From Planctomycetes bacterium GWF2_41_51 (GTDB lineage: Bacteria; Planctomycetota; Phycisphaerae; Sedimentisphaerales; UBA12454): 64,000 nt of DNA. A program made the position numbers and the translations under genes. The DNA lies in contig MHXZ01000073.1 in the NCBI GenBank assembly GCA_001825665.1, positions 1 to 64,000 of the forward strand, given 5' to 3'. Below are positions 35,834-45,276 of this stretch, one piece after another. The number at the start of each line of letters is the position of its first letter. Within the stretch, counting starts at the first letter, position 1. The notes beneath the pieces were generated by a model, which saw nothing but the letters and a program-made list of their open reading frames with translations, was not told the origin of the DNA and made no database searches.

Positions 35834-35866
35834 TTCTTCTGAAAATTGCCTTAACGTTTAATTTGG

Positions 35867-37381
35867 CTACAGACCCGCCAGCCAATTTTCCGCAAATACT
35901 GCAAAATCAGCAAAATTCACTATGTTGTTTTTATTTATATCAATTCCGCCGCAGTAATTATTTGAAGCATCGCAATCCATCATCAGCCATTTTGAGCAAA
36001 ACGCGCCAAGGTCTTCAATGCCGACTCCATCCGGACACGCAAAATCACCGACCAAAGATTCGAAATTTAATCGTGGATAATTTACTCCATCGCCGCACAT
36101 TCTCCATAAATCGTTTGTGCCGTTCGTTGTTTCGTTGCAGAAATCCCAACCCGCCGCAGTAAACGTTGCGCACGTTTTCATCTCAGCAGTCGTCTTACCT
36201 GTCCCACCTGAACTTGTCTGCTGGTTAGAAGTATTTTTATCCCAGAAGCTATCTGTCACCGTGCCGCCATTATAGCCTATCATACCGTATATATTGTATG
36301 AACCTGAACCGGCGGTAACCAAACCTGTGGAATAGCAGTTATCGATTGTACCTGATACAACTACACCTATCAGTCCGCCAACGTTGTTCGATGTTGTCCC
36401 TACGCTGACTGCTCCTGTTGCGTACGAATCGAAAATATTATTATTTCCGTAATGGTCTCCCACAAGCCCCCCAATATACGTGCTGCTCGAATAGCCGGTA
36501 ACCATTCCGTCCGCAAAACACATACTAATGAATCCGCTGTTTATGCCGATAAGCCCGCCCACATAGGATTTTCCGCTGACTGCTCCTGTTGCATGACAGC
36601 GCACGACAATAGCCGAACTGTCATAATTTTCGCCGATGAGTCCGCCAACTTTATAAACAGTCGTTGAACCTGATACTTGGCCATAAGCGCTGCAATTTAT
36701 CACATTGCCATAGTTCCTGCCTATCAATCCTCCTGTTCCGCCTTGTCCGCCAATACTTGTCACTGAAACAGATGCCGATGAATCTCGGATAATGCCGGTT
36801 GAACTATTTTCGCCCACAAGCCCACCCAACGTTGAAATACTCGGTCCATTAGCGGTTCCCGTTGCGCTGCAATTTGTGATAAGACCGCCATAATTGTAAC
36901 CGACTACGCAGCCGGCAGGGTACTCACCGTAAACCTGACCAGCCGTATTGCAGTTCTCGATAGTACCTCCCTCATGAAATCCGACAAGCCCTCCGACAGA
37001 GTAGCGGCCGGTCATACTGAACGAAGTAATATTAATATTAATTATGCTGCTGCCAATCGCATATCCGAAGAGACCAACGTTATCACCTGTTGGCGTGTTG
37101 ATGACGGCATTGCTGATAATGTGGCTGTTGCCGTTAATGGTGCCGGTGAACTTAGTGGTTGAATTGCCGACAGGTACTATTGCAGCACCGTATAAATTCA
37201 CATCGTCTGTAAGGATAAAATGCTTGTTCCAGTCACTGTCGGTTATCATCAATTCCTGCCAATTAGAAATGCTGCTGATTTTATAAGGTGCGTCTGGCTC
37301 TCCTGTCCCGCCGTTATATGTCCCCGCGATAGAAAAACTGACAAATGCAAAAAACGCTAATACTCCCGCTATCTTCTTCAT
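35867..37381 (-). CDS. Secreted GLUG-repeat protein with dockerin-like C-terminus
   Basis: 504 residues. Signal peptide (GVLAFFAFVSFSIAG) followed by YNGGTGEPDAPYKISSISNW, the common opening of planctomycete GLUG proteins. About eight GLUG-type repeats (VGGLVGFHEGGTIENC, LGGLVGENSSTG, VGGLIGENYDSS) probably form a right-handed beta-helix. The C-terminal dockerin-like segment is SNNYCGGIDINKNNIVNFAD. A near-consensus promoter lies 28 bases upstream of the start. Probably surface-bound; ligand unknown. Confidence 0.85.
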   Translation of the reverse strand: MKKIAGVLAFFAFVSFSIAGTYNGGTGEPDAPYKISSISNWQELMITDSDWNKHFILTDDVNLYGAAIVPVGNSTTKFTGTINGNSHIISNAVINTPTGDNVGLFGYAIGSSIININITSFSMTGRYSVGGLVGFHEGGTIENCNTAGQVYGEYPAGCVVGYNYGGLITNCSATGTANGPSISTLGGLVGENSSTGIIRDSSASVSVTSIGGQGGTGGLIGRNYGNVINCSAYGQVSGSTTVYKVGGLIGENYDSSAIVVRCHATGAVSGKSYVGGLIGINSGFISMCFADGMVTGYSSSTYIGGLVGDHYGNNNIFDSYATGAVSVGTTSNNVGGLIGVVVSGTIDNCYSTGLVTAGSGSYNIYGMIGYNGGTVTDSFWDKNTSNQQTSSGGTGKTTAEMKTCATFTAAGWDFCNETTNGTNDLWRMCGDGVNYPRLNFESLVGDFACPDGVGIEDLGAFCSKWLMMDCDASNNYCGGIDINKNNIVNFADFAVFAENWLAGL

Positions 37382-37408
37382 ACCTTCATCTCCATTTAAT
37401 TGGGACGT

Positions 37409-37437
37409 ATTATATCTTTTTGCAGGTCCAACGTCAA
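37409..37437 (-). promoter_or_regulatory. Near-consensus promoter for the GLUG-repeat gene
   Basis: On the minus strand TTGACG (37432-37437) and a perfect TATAAT (37409-37414) are separated by 17 bases. The predicted leader is about 20 bases long. Confidence 0.75.
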
Positions 37438-37503
37438 TTACTTTATTTTGCCCTGGCCTTAATTCGCGCCGCAGTTAGTCAAAAGCGAAGAATAAATTTC
37501 CAG

Positions 37504-37532
37504 TTTACGTTTTCGCCTTATATGGCTATAAT
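37504..37532 (+). promoter_or_regulatory. Predicted promoter for the AAA ATPase/DUF4276 pair
   Basis: TTTACG (37504-37509), 17 bases, perfect TATAAT (37527-37532). The start codon is 54 bases further on, after an AAGGAA ribosome site. Confidence 0.5.
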
Positions 37533-37585
37533 AAGGGGAAATTGGGACTAATTTGCCTGATATATAACAAGGTAAGGAATGTATT

Positions 37586-38662
37586 ATGGGTCAATCTCTG
37601 GACAAACTAACAATAAAAGGCTTTAAGTCCATCAAGTCTCTTGAGAACTTTAAGCTTAAAAACCTTAACATAATGATAGGCGGCAATGGCGCAGGAAAAA
37701 GCAATTTTATTGAAGTTTTCCGCATGCTTTGCGCTATGGCTGAAGGTGAGAGTGCGTTTGATAAGTTTACCCAAATGGGTGGTGGTGCTGATGATTTTCT
37801 TCATAATGGGCCTAAGGCAACGCCTGTTATAGAAATAGATTTGAATTTTGAAGAATTTTATTTTTCAAGAAGATTATTTCCTACTGTCAGCGAAAAATTT
37901 GTTATAGAAAAAGAAGGTATCTTCGGAAAAAACAAATTTGCTACTGGTATTTATGATACACATTTACAATCAGAAATCGGTAAATCATTAAGAAATCAGG
38001 TTAATGAACTTGTTTCTAATATTATTGTTTATCATTTTCATGATACTAGTTCAACGGCTCCGATGAGGCGTTCTGAAATCACAGCAGATAATATAAAATT
38101 ACGTTCCGATGCTTCTAACATTGCCCCATTTCTTTTACAGTTGAGAAAAGATGAGCCTAAACATTATAATGCAGTAGTAGAAGCGGTCAGATTAGTAACA
38201 CCATTTTTTGATGATTTTATATTGGAGCCTGAACGAAAAGGTGAAAAGGAAAAAGTTAATTTAAGCTGGCGGCAAAAGGGTTCGGATTATCCTATGCAGC
38301 CTTATCATTTCTCAGATGGTACTATTCGCTTTATATGTCTTGCTACCGCTCTTTTACAACCCGCACCACCTTCAGCGATTATTATTGATGAACCTGAACT
38401 TGGCCTTCATCCTTATGCAATAGAAATATTATCAGAATTGATTAAAGCTGCTTCAACAAAAACCCAGGTAATCATTTCTACGCAATCTCCGCACTTGATA
38501 GATAAATTTAACCCGGAAGATATTATTGTTGTTAACCGGGAAGATGGAGCTTCAACTTTTGATAGACTAAATGAAAAAGAGCTTGCTGAGTGGCTAAAAG
38601 ATTATTCGCTTGGCGAGCTTTGGAGAAAAAATGTAATAGCCGGAGGTCCGGTTAATGAGTAG
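37586..38662 (+). CDS. AAA (ABC/RecF-type) ATPase of a DUF4276-linked pair
   Basis: 358 residues. Walker A is GGNGAGKSNFIEVF near residue 32, the signature-like region is PYHFSDGTIRFICLATALL, Walker B is IIIDEPELGLHP and the switch region is ISTQSPHLIDKF. This is the AAA_21/OLD-type architecture without an in-frame TOPRIM nuclease. The following gene overlaps it by 8 bases and encodes a DUF4276 protein that could supply the nuclease. Such split OLD-like pairs are frequently found in anti-phage defence regions. Confidence 0.83.
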   Translation: MGQSLDKLTIKGFKSIKSLENFKLKNLNIMIGGNGAGKSNFIEVFRMLCAMAEGESAFDKFTQMGGGADDFLHNGPKATPVIEIDLNFEEFYFSRRLFPTVSEKFVIEKEGIFGKNKFATGIYDTHLQSEIGKSLRNQVNELVSNIIVYHFHDTSSTAPMRRSEITADNIKLRSDASNIAPFLLQLRKDEPKHYNAVVEAVRLVTPFFDDFILEPERKGEKEKVNLSWRQKGSDYPMQPYHFSDGTIRFICLATALLQPAPPSAIIIDEPELGLHPYAIEILSELIKAASTKTQVIISTQSPHLIDKFNPEDIIVVNREDGASTFDRLNEKELAEWLKDYSLGELWRKNVIAGGPVNE

Positions 38663-39323
38663 TATCGAAGTTTACATCATTTGCGAAGGGCCGACGGAAC
38701 AAACCTTTGTCAGAGATATTCTTAAGCGGCAAATGAGTTATAACAATATTTTTTTATATCCAATTTTGATTGGAAAACCCGGACATCAGGGAGGAAATGT
38801 TAAATTTGACAGAGCTAAGGAAGATATAGGTAGGTTTTTGAAACAAAGGCCGGATACATATGTATCTACTATGCTTGATTATTTTAGATTAGACCCAAAT
38901 TGGCCGGGAAACAGGAAAAGCAGACTTACTGCAATAAAAAAAGCTGAAAAAGTAGAAACAGCTACTGTGGCAGAAATTGAGCGGTTGTTTCCGAAACTTA
39001 ATGTTAAAAAGCGTTTTATTCCATATATTGAAATGCATGAATTTGAAGCTTTGTTATTCAGTGATGCTTCAATTCTTGCGGATAAAATATCCGTGCCGAA
39101 AAATGAAATAGATAAGATTTTAAATGAATGTAAAGAACCGGAAGAGATTAATGATGGTGCAGAAACTGCTCCCTCGAAAAGGTTAATTGCTTTATGCGAT
39201 AGTTATCGTAAAGTTGCTATGGGAAAAACCATATCTGAGGCCATTGGGATAAAAACCATTCGTGAAAAATGTTCCCATTTTAACGAATGGTTAACAAAAT
39301 TAGAGCAACTTGAAACTTTATAA
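38655..39323 (+). CDS. DUF4276 protein, TOPRIM-like partner of the AAA ATPase
   Basis: 222 residues. The start VYIICEGPTEQTFVRDIL resembles the first strand of TOPRIM folds with its catalytic glutamate. A TMLDYFRLDP segment and an IEMHEFEALLFSD motif supply further acidic residues, all typical of DUF4276. The ATG lies inside the end of the ATPase gene (8-base overlap), so the two are translated together. A nuclease role and a defence function are inferred from the family and pairing. Confidence 0.78.
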   Translation: MSSIEVYIICEGPTEQTFVRDILKRQMSYNNIFLYPILIGKPGHQGGNVKFDRAKEDIGRFLKQRPDTYVSTMLDYFRLDPNWPGNRKSRLTAIKKAEKVETATVAEIERLFPKLNVKKRFIPYIEMHEFEALLFSDASILADKISVPKNEIDKILNECKEPEEINDGAETAPSKRLIALCDSYRKVAMGKTISEAIGIKTIREKCSHFNEWLTKLEQLETL

Positions 39324-39414
39324 AATAATCAAATAAATCTGCGTAATCTGTGATAAAAATTTTTGTCGTATTCCATTGAAAGCCACCTTGCTTTCTCCTT
39401 CCTTGCTTCTGTCT

Positions 39415-39810
39415 CTACCTTTTGCCGGCCGATTTAATGAGCTTCCGCACTTCATAATAGCTGATCTTATTATTTCGAGCTATTTTATTCATTGGCAAAT
39501 CGTTGATAAAATAATCTTTCATAATTTTCATTTTCAATGGTGTCAGATTTTTATTCGACAGGGCGTTAACGAAATTATTGTTGCTGATTCGATCCGCGAT
39601 CTTTTTGATTCGTCTTGCGATAGTTGCCTCGTGCACTTGCGCTGCCGCTGCGATATTGCGAAAATTTTGTGAGGCAAGAAACAGGTTGATAAAAGCCTTG
39701 TCTTTATCCGGCAGCATCTCGATTCTGCCGGGAATTTTTTCGAGCAAATCTAAAAGTTCTCTCTTCGTGATTTTTTTCAATTTTGCTGTTTGGATTTCTT
39801 GTACCAACAT
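39415..39810 (-). CDS. Protein with two helix-turn-helix motifs, sigma-70 region 4-like
   Basis: 131 residues. The first HTH is about residues 45-75 (FRNIAAAAQVHEATIARRIKK) and the second at the end (PMNKIARNNKISYYEVRKLI). This looks like a small DNA-binding protein such as a phage late regulator or packaging-related factor. It stands alone on the minus strand, upstream of the ABC/GNAT and ParB/TerS-like genes in the same orientation, which is why a link to the phage-like set is suspected. Confidence 0.62.
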   Translation of the reverse strand: MLVQEIQTAKLKKITKRELLDLLEKIPGRIEMLPDKDKAFINLFLASQNFRNIAAAAQVHEATIARRIKKIADRISNNNFVNALSNKNLTPLKMKIMKDYFINDLPMNKIARNNKISYYEVRKLIKSAGKR

Positions 39811-40060
39811 ATCTACCTCCGTTCATTTCTGCTCTTATATTTTCCTCATCAATTTAACGACCGCAAAGACCTTTATTGTTCTTATATATTGTTTGTTTTT
39901 TACTTAACTTTTGTGCTATTTTAACTGAAAATATTAAAAAAGCAAACCATTTTTTTGTAATTTTTGTTAATTTTTTAATAAGTTTACTAAATACTTAACA
40001 AATAAAGAGTTGCAATATTTTTCAAATTGTGGTAATAATCATAAAAATTCGGGTGGAGAA

Positions 40061-40951
40061 ATGGAAAGTTCGATACATCTTATAGTTAGGCGTAACGAAC
40101 AGACGGTGAATGAGTTTACGTTTGCAGAGGGAAATCCAATCTTAATTGGACGCAGGTCCGATGTCCAGGTTGTTCTTACAGATAATGCCGTATCTCGTCA
40201 GCACGCAAAGATTTGCGCTGATGACGGCAAATGGGTGATAGAGGATTTGGATTCTGCAAATCGAACATTTCTTAACGGCCAGGCCGTTCATAAATCGCAA
40301 CTCAAGCAGGGCGATATACTTACGATTGCCGATTTCTCTGTGATGGTCAATATTGCCAGCAAAATTGATAATATGAAATTATCCGCTGATGATACCGTAA
40401 GTCTCGAAGCCGCTTCACTTTCCACTCCGCGCGATGAAGTAATTGTGCGAAAACCCGATGCCTCCCACGCTCCCGCCTTAAGACTTGCCGCCAGAAGACT
40501 TACGGATTTTGCGCAAGCTATAGAATCTCTGGGTTCGGCAAATAATCTTGACGAGTTTGTGCAATCGCTATTAAAGCTTTCTGTGCAGCAGTTTACGGCA
40601 TTTCGCGTTTGGTGCGGAATCAGAAGCGCCAACACTGGCCCAATCACTTTCCAGGCCGGCAAACGACGCGACGGCAAGCCGGTTCTTTTGACGGATATCA
40701 GGTTAGGGCCTAAAGTTACAGAAACTTTCGAACGCGGCCAATCTTTGGTTCTTCCGCAAGTTGCGGCAAAACTTGAAACAACCGAGCGAATCCGTTCCGC
40801 TATGATAGCAAGCATAAAACGCCCAAGTGGTTGTTTCGGCGTAATTTACATCGACAACGCAATGGTTCACCAGCATTATAGTCTTAGCGATTTGGATTAT
40901 TTAATGATTCTCGCCATGCACACCGCTGCTGTATTAAAAAGCCATCTTTAA
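40061..40951 (+). CDS. FHA-GAF domain protein
   Basis: About 296 residues from the ATG at 40061, chosen because GGTGGAGAA precedes it and the family starts there; the track begins 51 bases earlier. The FHA domain (residues 5-95) has ILIGRRSDVQVVLTD, SRQHAKI and the N of ANRTFLNG, so it should bind phosphothreonine. A GAF-like domain follows (LDEFVQSLLKLSVQQFTAFRV ... GCFGVIYIDNAM). FHA-GAF proteins are usually signalling regulators. A kinase partner was not seen nearby. Confidence 0.85.
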   Translation: MESSIHLIVRRNEQTVNEFTFAEGNPILIGRRSDVQVVLTDNAVSRQHAKICADDGKWVIEDLDSANRTFLNGQAVHKSQLKQGDILTIADFSVMVNIASKIDNMKLSADDTVSLEAASLSTPRDEVIVRKPDASHAPALRLAARRLTDFAQAIESLGSANNLDEFVQSLLKLSVQQFTAFRVWCGIRSANTGPITFQAGKRRDGKPVLLTDIRLGPKVTETFERGQSLVLPQVAAKLETTERIRSAMIASIKRPSGCFGVIYIDNAMVHQHYSLSDLDYLMILAMHTAAVLKSHL

Positions 40952-40972
40952 ATCATACAGGAGTAAATAGTT

Positions 40973-41647
40973 ATGCTTAAAAACATGATGTTTTTCCATT
41001 TCTATATTATCGCAATAGCATCTTTTTGTTTCGCTCTTCCCCAGAATCCTTTGCCCGCAATTGAAACACCGGATTTTTCAAATCTGATTTCTCAACCGGT
41101 TTTAAAAACAATTGAAAACAATAAAATTGTTATCATACAGGATGGCAACGAGTTAACAAAAAATCTAATTGGAATTGCTTCGCCGCCAAAGGAAAATTTA
41201 AAACAGATGGCAAATCAATTTGTGAATAATTTATTAAAAGGCGAAAACATTTTTGTCGTTGCTGACCTGAACGATTGTAATTCAGTAAGCGTTTACCGGT
41301 CTCCTGATGCAATGTTTATCAACGCAGAAATTATTCGGCAGGGCTATGGTTTAGCTTCTTCCGAACAAACCTTTAAACATGCGGAGCAGTTTAAACAATT
41401 TGAAATTTTCGCGAGACAAACAGCAAAAGGAATTTGGGGAGTTCAGGCAATTATCACAGCGGCAGTGCAGGACAGCAATAATATAAAATTATCTGATAAT
41501 GACGAAACTACTGTTTATGTAACCAAATCAGGAACGAAGTATCATACAAAGGATTGCAGATTCCTAAGAAAAAGTTCCACACCCATAAAGCTCAGCGAGG
41601 CAAAAACAAAGTATTCTCCATGCAGCGTTTGCAAACCTCCGCAGTAA
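40973..41647 (+). CDS. Exported SNase-like protein with Cys-rich C-terminal motif
   Basis: 224 residues with a signal peptide (FHFYIIAIASFCFA). The middle has the thermonuclease-like ending NAEIIRQGYGLASS ... EIFARQTAKGIWG. The usual catalytic Arg and Glu at the start of the domain are not evident, so nuclease activity is doubtful. The C-terminal YHTKDCRFLRKSSTPI ... YSPCSVCKPP is a small Cys/His motif commonly attached to SNase-like proteins. The gene is 21 bases after the FHA-GAF gene and likely shares its transcript. Confidence 0.72.
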   Translation: MLKNMMFFHFYIIAIASFCFALPQNPLPAIETPDFSNLISQPVLKTIENNKIVIIQDGNELTKNLIGIASPPKENLKQMANQFVNNLLKGENIFVVADLNDCNSVSVYRSPDAMFINAEIIRQGYGLASSEQTFKHAEQFKQFEIFARQTAKGIWGVQAIITAAVQDSNNIKLSDNDETTVYVTKSGTKYHTKDCRFLRKSSTPIKLSEAKTKYSPCSVCKPPQ

Positions 41648-41907
41648 TATTACCATTTAGTGAATTTAGAGGACGATACAGTTCGCCTGGTTTGCCTGCT
41701 TTAACAAGTCGAATAATACTTAACACGAATTTTAATATTTTATGCGCTTTTTATATTTTTTTACAACCGACATGAAGTTTAAAAACGTATATTGTATAGA
41801 TAGTTTCAGACGCGTGTTTTACTGGAACAAGGCTTTAAAAATTAATAATAGGCTCTTGTTAATTGCTCGAAGGAGCAATCTGATGCATTCAGAAAGGAGG
41901 CACGGTT

Positions 41908-42666
41908 ATGGAAAAGGCAAGGAAATTAGCTGACATACTTGAACGCGTAAGAGGGGGAGAAGACCCGGCCAAAATCAGGCAGCAGGCAAAGCAGTTGCTT
42001 GCGACACTTCGATTGAGCGACATTAGCAAAGCTCATAAATATCTTGTAGGTACGGGAATGTCTCTCGACCAGCTTCGCACTCTCGTTTATGCCTTTGCAT
42101 CTATTCTCGGTGATCAATTTGCGCTGCTTAGAGCTAACCTTTCAGCCGACCATCCCATTCGCAGAGTTCTCGCTGAACACGAAATGTTCGAATGTTTTCT
42201 GGCAGACCTTGAAATTGCGAATATAATGATTCAGGACACAGATGAACTGACAGAACTCTCAAGTGAATTCAGAAGATTGCAGCATATAACAGAGCATCTG
42301 CAGGCAATTGATATTCATGACCAGCGTGAAGACGATTTGATTTTCCCCGTTCTTGAAAATTATCCGTGCAGAAGTATTTGCGTAGTTCTCAGCAAAGCAC
42401 ATTGGCGAATCAAAAATATGGTAGGCAATCTGACAATGGCCGTTAATAACTTCAGGCAGTTCGACCCGATACAATTCAAAATTCAAATCAACGCTCTTTC
42501 TTCAGCCATCGTGCCGATTATGCGGGAACATATTTTCCAGGAGGATAATATTTTGTATCCTGTTGCGATTGACTGTGTAAAAGATGACAGAGTATGGTGG
42601 CGGATAAAACAGCTAAGTGATGAAATGGGTTATTGTGGTTTTGATGCTCAGCCTTGCTGTTCATAA
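41908..42666 (+). CDS. DUF438/hemerythrin HHE-domain protein
   Basis: 252 residues. The N-terminal 80 match DUF438 (KLADILERVRGGEDPAKIRQ). The rest is a hemerythrin-like four-helix bundle with iron-ligand candidates in VLAEHEMFE, QHITEHLQAIDIHDQREDD and MREHIFQEDNILYP. It lacks the PAS domain of full-length DUF438 proteins. Such proteins sense or handle oxygen or NO. A perfect AAAGGAGG ribosome site precedes the ATG, and an ATTGCTC/GAGCAAT hairpin lies about 30 bases upstream. Confidence 0.82.
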   Translation: MEKARKLADILERVRGGEDPAKIRQQAKQLLATLRLSDISKAHKYLVGTGMSLDQLRTLVYAFASILGDQFALLRANLSADHPIRRVLAEHEMFECFLADLEIANIMIQDTDELTELSSEFRRLQHITEHLQAIDIHDQREDDLIFPVLENYPCRSICVVLSKAHWRIKNMVGNLTMAVNNFRQFDPIQFKIQINALSSAIVPIMREHIFQEDNILYPVAIDCVKDDRVWWRIKQLSDEMGYCGFDAQPCCS

Positions 42667-42733
42667 ATTCTACCTCTTGCAGGGGGATGATGATAGTTGC
42701 CCTTTAATGGGCAGCCGGGAGGAATTAGGATAT

Positions 42734-42762
42734 AGCTCCTCAAAGCATCGGGGAGCTTTTTT
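42734..42762 (+). terminator. Terminator after the hemerythrin gene
   Basis: AGCTCC at 42734-42739 pairs with GGAGCT at 42752-42757, followed by a six-base T run. The convergent HAD gene stops inside the T run. Confidence 0.75.
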
Positions 42763-43417
42763 AATGCCAGCAAATCGCTTCGGCCGGCACATTCGCCAAA
42801 TCGGGAGCGTAGAAATCGGCGCCCGGTATTTGAGCAGATGTGAAACTCGAAGTTATTCCCAGGCATTTACATCCTGCCGCCTTCGCCGCTTTAATTCCGC
42901 TAAGTGCATCCTCGATGACAAGGCAGTCTTTCGGATTTAAATCAATTCGCTTTGCAGCGAGCAGGAAAATTTCCGGGTCAGGTTTTTTATTTTTTACATC
43001 GTTGCCTGCCAGAACCGCATCGAATATTTCAGCAGGAATTTTTATTTCATCGAGGTTGCCTTTTACTTTTCTCCAGTCGGCGCTCGAAGCTACCGCGATT
43101 TTCTTATTCATCTTTCTGCATTTTGCAATAAATTCTCTTACTCCGTTAAGAGGCTCCAAATCGCCTTTGATTATCTCGAGATAAATATCATAAGTGCGTT
43201 TTTTCGCCTGTGGTAAATCCAGCGGGAAATTATATGTTTCCGCGACTCCGCCAAGGAATCTGTCTTCGCCTGTTCCCGTAAAAGGGTGAAAATCCTGCGG
43301 CAAAACGGTTAGACCTTTTTCAGCGAACATCTGCGAAGCGGCCTTTATAATAAAAGGCTCCGAATCGAGCAATACGCCATCCATATCAAATATGATTCCG
43401 TAAGGTAGTTGTGACAT
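42761..43417 (-). CDS. HAD-family phosphatase/phosphomutase-like protein
   Basis: 218 residues. Motif I is FDMDGVLLDSEP, with the nucleophilic first Asp, and motif II is IAVASSADW. The conserved Lys is in KKPDPEIFLLAA and motif III is VIEDALSGIKAAKAAG. The helical cap is of the C1 type, as in beta-phosphoglucomutase and phosphoglycolate phosphatase. Substrate cannot be assigned. Stands alone between hemerythrin and rlmN. Confidence 0.88.
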   Translation of the reverse strand: MSQLPYGIIFDMDGVLLDSEPFIIKAASQMFAEKGLTVLPQDFHPFTGTGEDRFLGGVAETYNFPLDLPQAKKRTYDIYLEIIKGDLEPLNGVREFIAKCRKMNKKIAVASSADWRKVKGNLDEIKIPAEIFDAVLAGNDVKNKKPDPEIFLLAAKRIDLNPKDCLVIEDALSGIKAAKAAGCKCLGITSSFTSAQIPGADFYAPDLANVPAEAICWH

Positions 43418-43533
43418 TTTACATCCTATAAAAGTAAGATATGATTTTAAATATTGAGACCAAACCCTCTAACCGATTGCTTTTTGAATATCATCCTTAA
43501 TTTTTTTCTTTTTACCGGCCATATCAAATACGT

Positions 43534-44589
43534 TTATTCGTCTTCATCCTTGGTTTTATTTTCGCTCAATCGGTCAGCGCCTAACTGCCCGCACGCCGCT
43601 TTAACAGCTTGCCCGCGCCGAAATCTTATTATCGTTTCGAAACCCGCCTGCATAAGCATATCCTTGAATTCTTTTATCTGCTCACGCCTGGCAGGCTGGT
43701 AATCGGCGCCGGGATGAGGATTATATTCAATCAGGTTTACTCCAACTTTCAATGGCCTGATGTATTGAATTAGTTTTCTCGCCAAATCGAAACTGTCATT
43801 AACACCGTCAATCATACAATATTCAATCGTAATTCGCCGGCCGGTTGTTTCATTATAATATTTCATTGCCGACAGCAGTTCCTTGAGCGAATATTTATGA
43901 GCGGCAGGTACAATTTCTTTCCTTACCCCGTCATCCGCCGAGTGCAGCGATACCGCAAGCCGCGGAAAAACATCTTCATCCGCAAGTTTCCTGATTGCCT
44001 CCGGTATACCGACAGTTGAAATAGTCTGCCGTCTGAACCCGATTTGCTTTCCTATCTCAGTTGCGTTAATCCTCACCGCCCGCATAGTATTATCATAATT
44101 TTCCAGCGGCTCACCCATCCCCATATAGACAAGATTGTTCACCTTGCATCCGCTGTCAGCGCAAATCGCCGATACCTGGTCGATTATTTCACCCGCATCG
44201 AGATTCCTCTGGAAACCCAAAGCGCCCGTTGCGCAGAATTTACATCCAAGCCTGCATCCAACCTGCGTTGATACGCAAATTGTCTTTCTTCCGTTCTCAT
44301 CCAGCAGTACAGATTCGATTTTATTTCCATCCGCCGTTTGAAAAAGATATTTCACAGTCCCGTCAGGGTCAACGAGCTTAGCTTCGATTTTGAGCTGTGT
44401 TATATAATAACCGTCATCGACGATTCTCTTCCGCATATCCTTAGACAGGGTAGTCATAAGATTAATATCGTTTAAGTTATGCTGGTGCAGATAGGTGAAT
44501 ATGTACTTGGAAAGGTATTCCTTGCCGCCATATTTGGCAACTATCGCTTTCAGTTCTTCCGGCGTCTTGTTTTTAAAATCTTTGTCCAT
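43534..44589 (-). CDS. rlmN: 23S rRNA (adenine-2503-C2)-methyltransferase
   Basis: Radical SAM enzyme that methylates A2503 of 23S rRNA and A37 of some tRNAs. The 4Fe-4S motif is CRLGCKFCATG near residue 117, GMGEPLENYDN is the SAM-binding GGE-like segment and the C-terminal RRGQAVKAACGQL holds the mechanistic cysteine. The N-terminal helical domain is present. 351 residues, normal. The charged tail NKTKDEDE is not conserved. Cfr is less likely in this setting. Confidence 0.94.
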   Translation of the reverse strand: MDKDFKNKTPEELKAIVAKYGGKEYLSKYIFTYLHQHNLNDINLMTTLSKDMRKRIVDDGYYITQLKIEAKLVDPDGTVKYLFQTADGNKIESVLLDENGRKTICVSTQVGCRLGCKFCATGALGFQRNLDAGEIIDQVSAICADSGCKVNNLVYMGMGEPLENYDNTMRAVRINATEIGKQIGFRRQTISTVGIPEAIRKLADEDVFPRLAVSLHSADDGVRKEIVPAAHKYSLKELLSAMKYYNETTGRRITIEYCMIDGVNDSFDLARKLIQYIRPLKVGVNLIEYNPHPGADYQPARREQIKEFKDMLMQAGFETIIRFRRGQAVKAACGQLGADRLSENKTKDEDE

Positions 44590-44640
44590 CGGGATAATAT
44601 ACCCGCAAAGACGCCAAATTACAAGAGACTGGATTCTAAA

Positions 44641-45090
44641 CTAATTGCTGCTGCTTTTTTCTCTATTACCTGTTTTCTTATCAAAGACGTAATAGTTTGG
44701 ATCAATTCTTTTTCCATTTAAACCATATGCCACAAAAATAGCATCTTTTCCATTCATATCTGCAGGATGTGGATAATTAAAGGTTATCTCATATGAATTC
44801 ATATCAGAGTGGTATACCGTTTTATCAAATATTCTCCGATACTCAGAATTTTCAAAAGTATCGAACATATTTACATCAACACTAATTGGATAACTTTTAT
44901 GTTCATCATAATATTTATCTAAATATCGAAATATGCTCCACCTGAATGTTGCCATATCTTCAGAATATTTGCTCATTTTCCAATTGTCTTCTCGGATTAT
45001 TTGAATTTTCGGGAATAGCAAGAGCAAGGAAATTAACAATCCAGCACTAACAAATAGAATTATAGTAAATAAACGTTTTTTAAGCATCAT
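44641..45090 (-). CDS. Hypothetical single-pass membrane protein
   Basis: 149 residues with an N-terminal transmembrane helix (LFTIILFVSAGLLISLLLLFP). The domain outside contains words similar to planctomycete pilin C-termini (DAIFVAYGLNGKRIDPNYYV), but a prepilin cleavage site (GFTLxE) is absent. ATG codons at 45090 and 45087 are both possible. Function unknown. Confidence 0.6.
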   Translation of the reverse strand: MMLKKRLFTIILFVSAGLLISLLLLFPKIQIIREDNWKMSKYSEDMATFRWSIFRYLDKYYDEHKSYPISVDVNMFDTFENSEYRRIFDKTVYHSDMNSYEITFNYPHPADMNGKDAIFVAYGLNGKRIDPNYYVFDKKTGNREKSSSN

Positions 45091-45276
45091 AGTATTACCT
45101 TATTATTTACATACAGCGCCTGAAACAATTTTCGAAAGAGTTTTGCATGTAGAACTACACATGCTAACCCGATTTTTACTGTTCCGCCAGCGAAATTTTC
45201 CTGCGGCTTATTACAAGATGGATACTTTGCACCGCTTGCAGGACTGTAACCGGCATTATACCTTTTGCCAACCCAT

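Noticed and set aside
40288-40815. 175-residue minus-strand ORF
   Set aside because: Lies wholly opposite the FHA-GAF gene and has the biased composition of a shadow frame.
40973-41647. Active secreted thermonuclease
   Set aside because: The usual catalytic Arg/Glu set is not visible, so only an SNase-like fold is claimed.
45091-45276. Minus-strand open frame of about 60 codons upstream of the 44641 gene
   Set aside because: No start codon with a ribosome site; the text has no domain pattern and may be remnant sequence.
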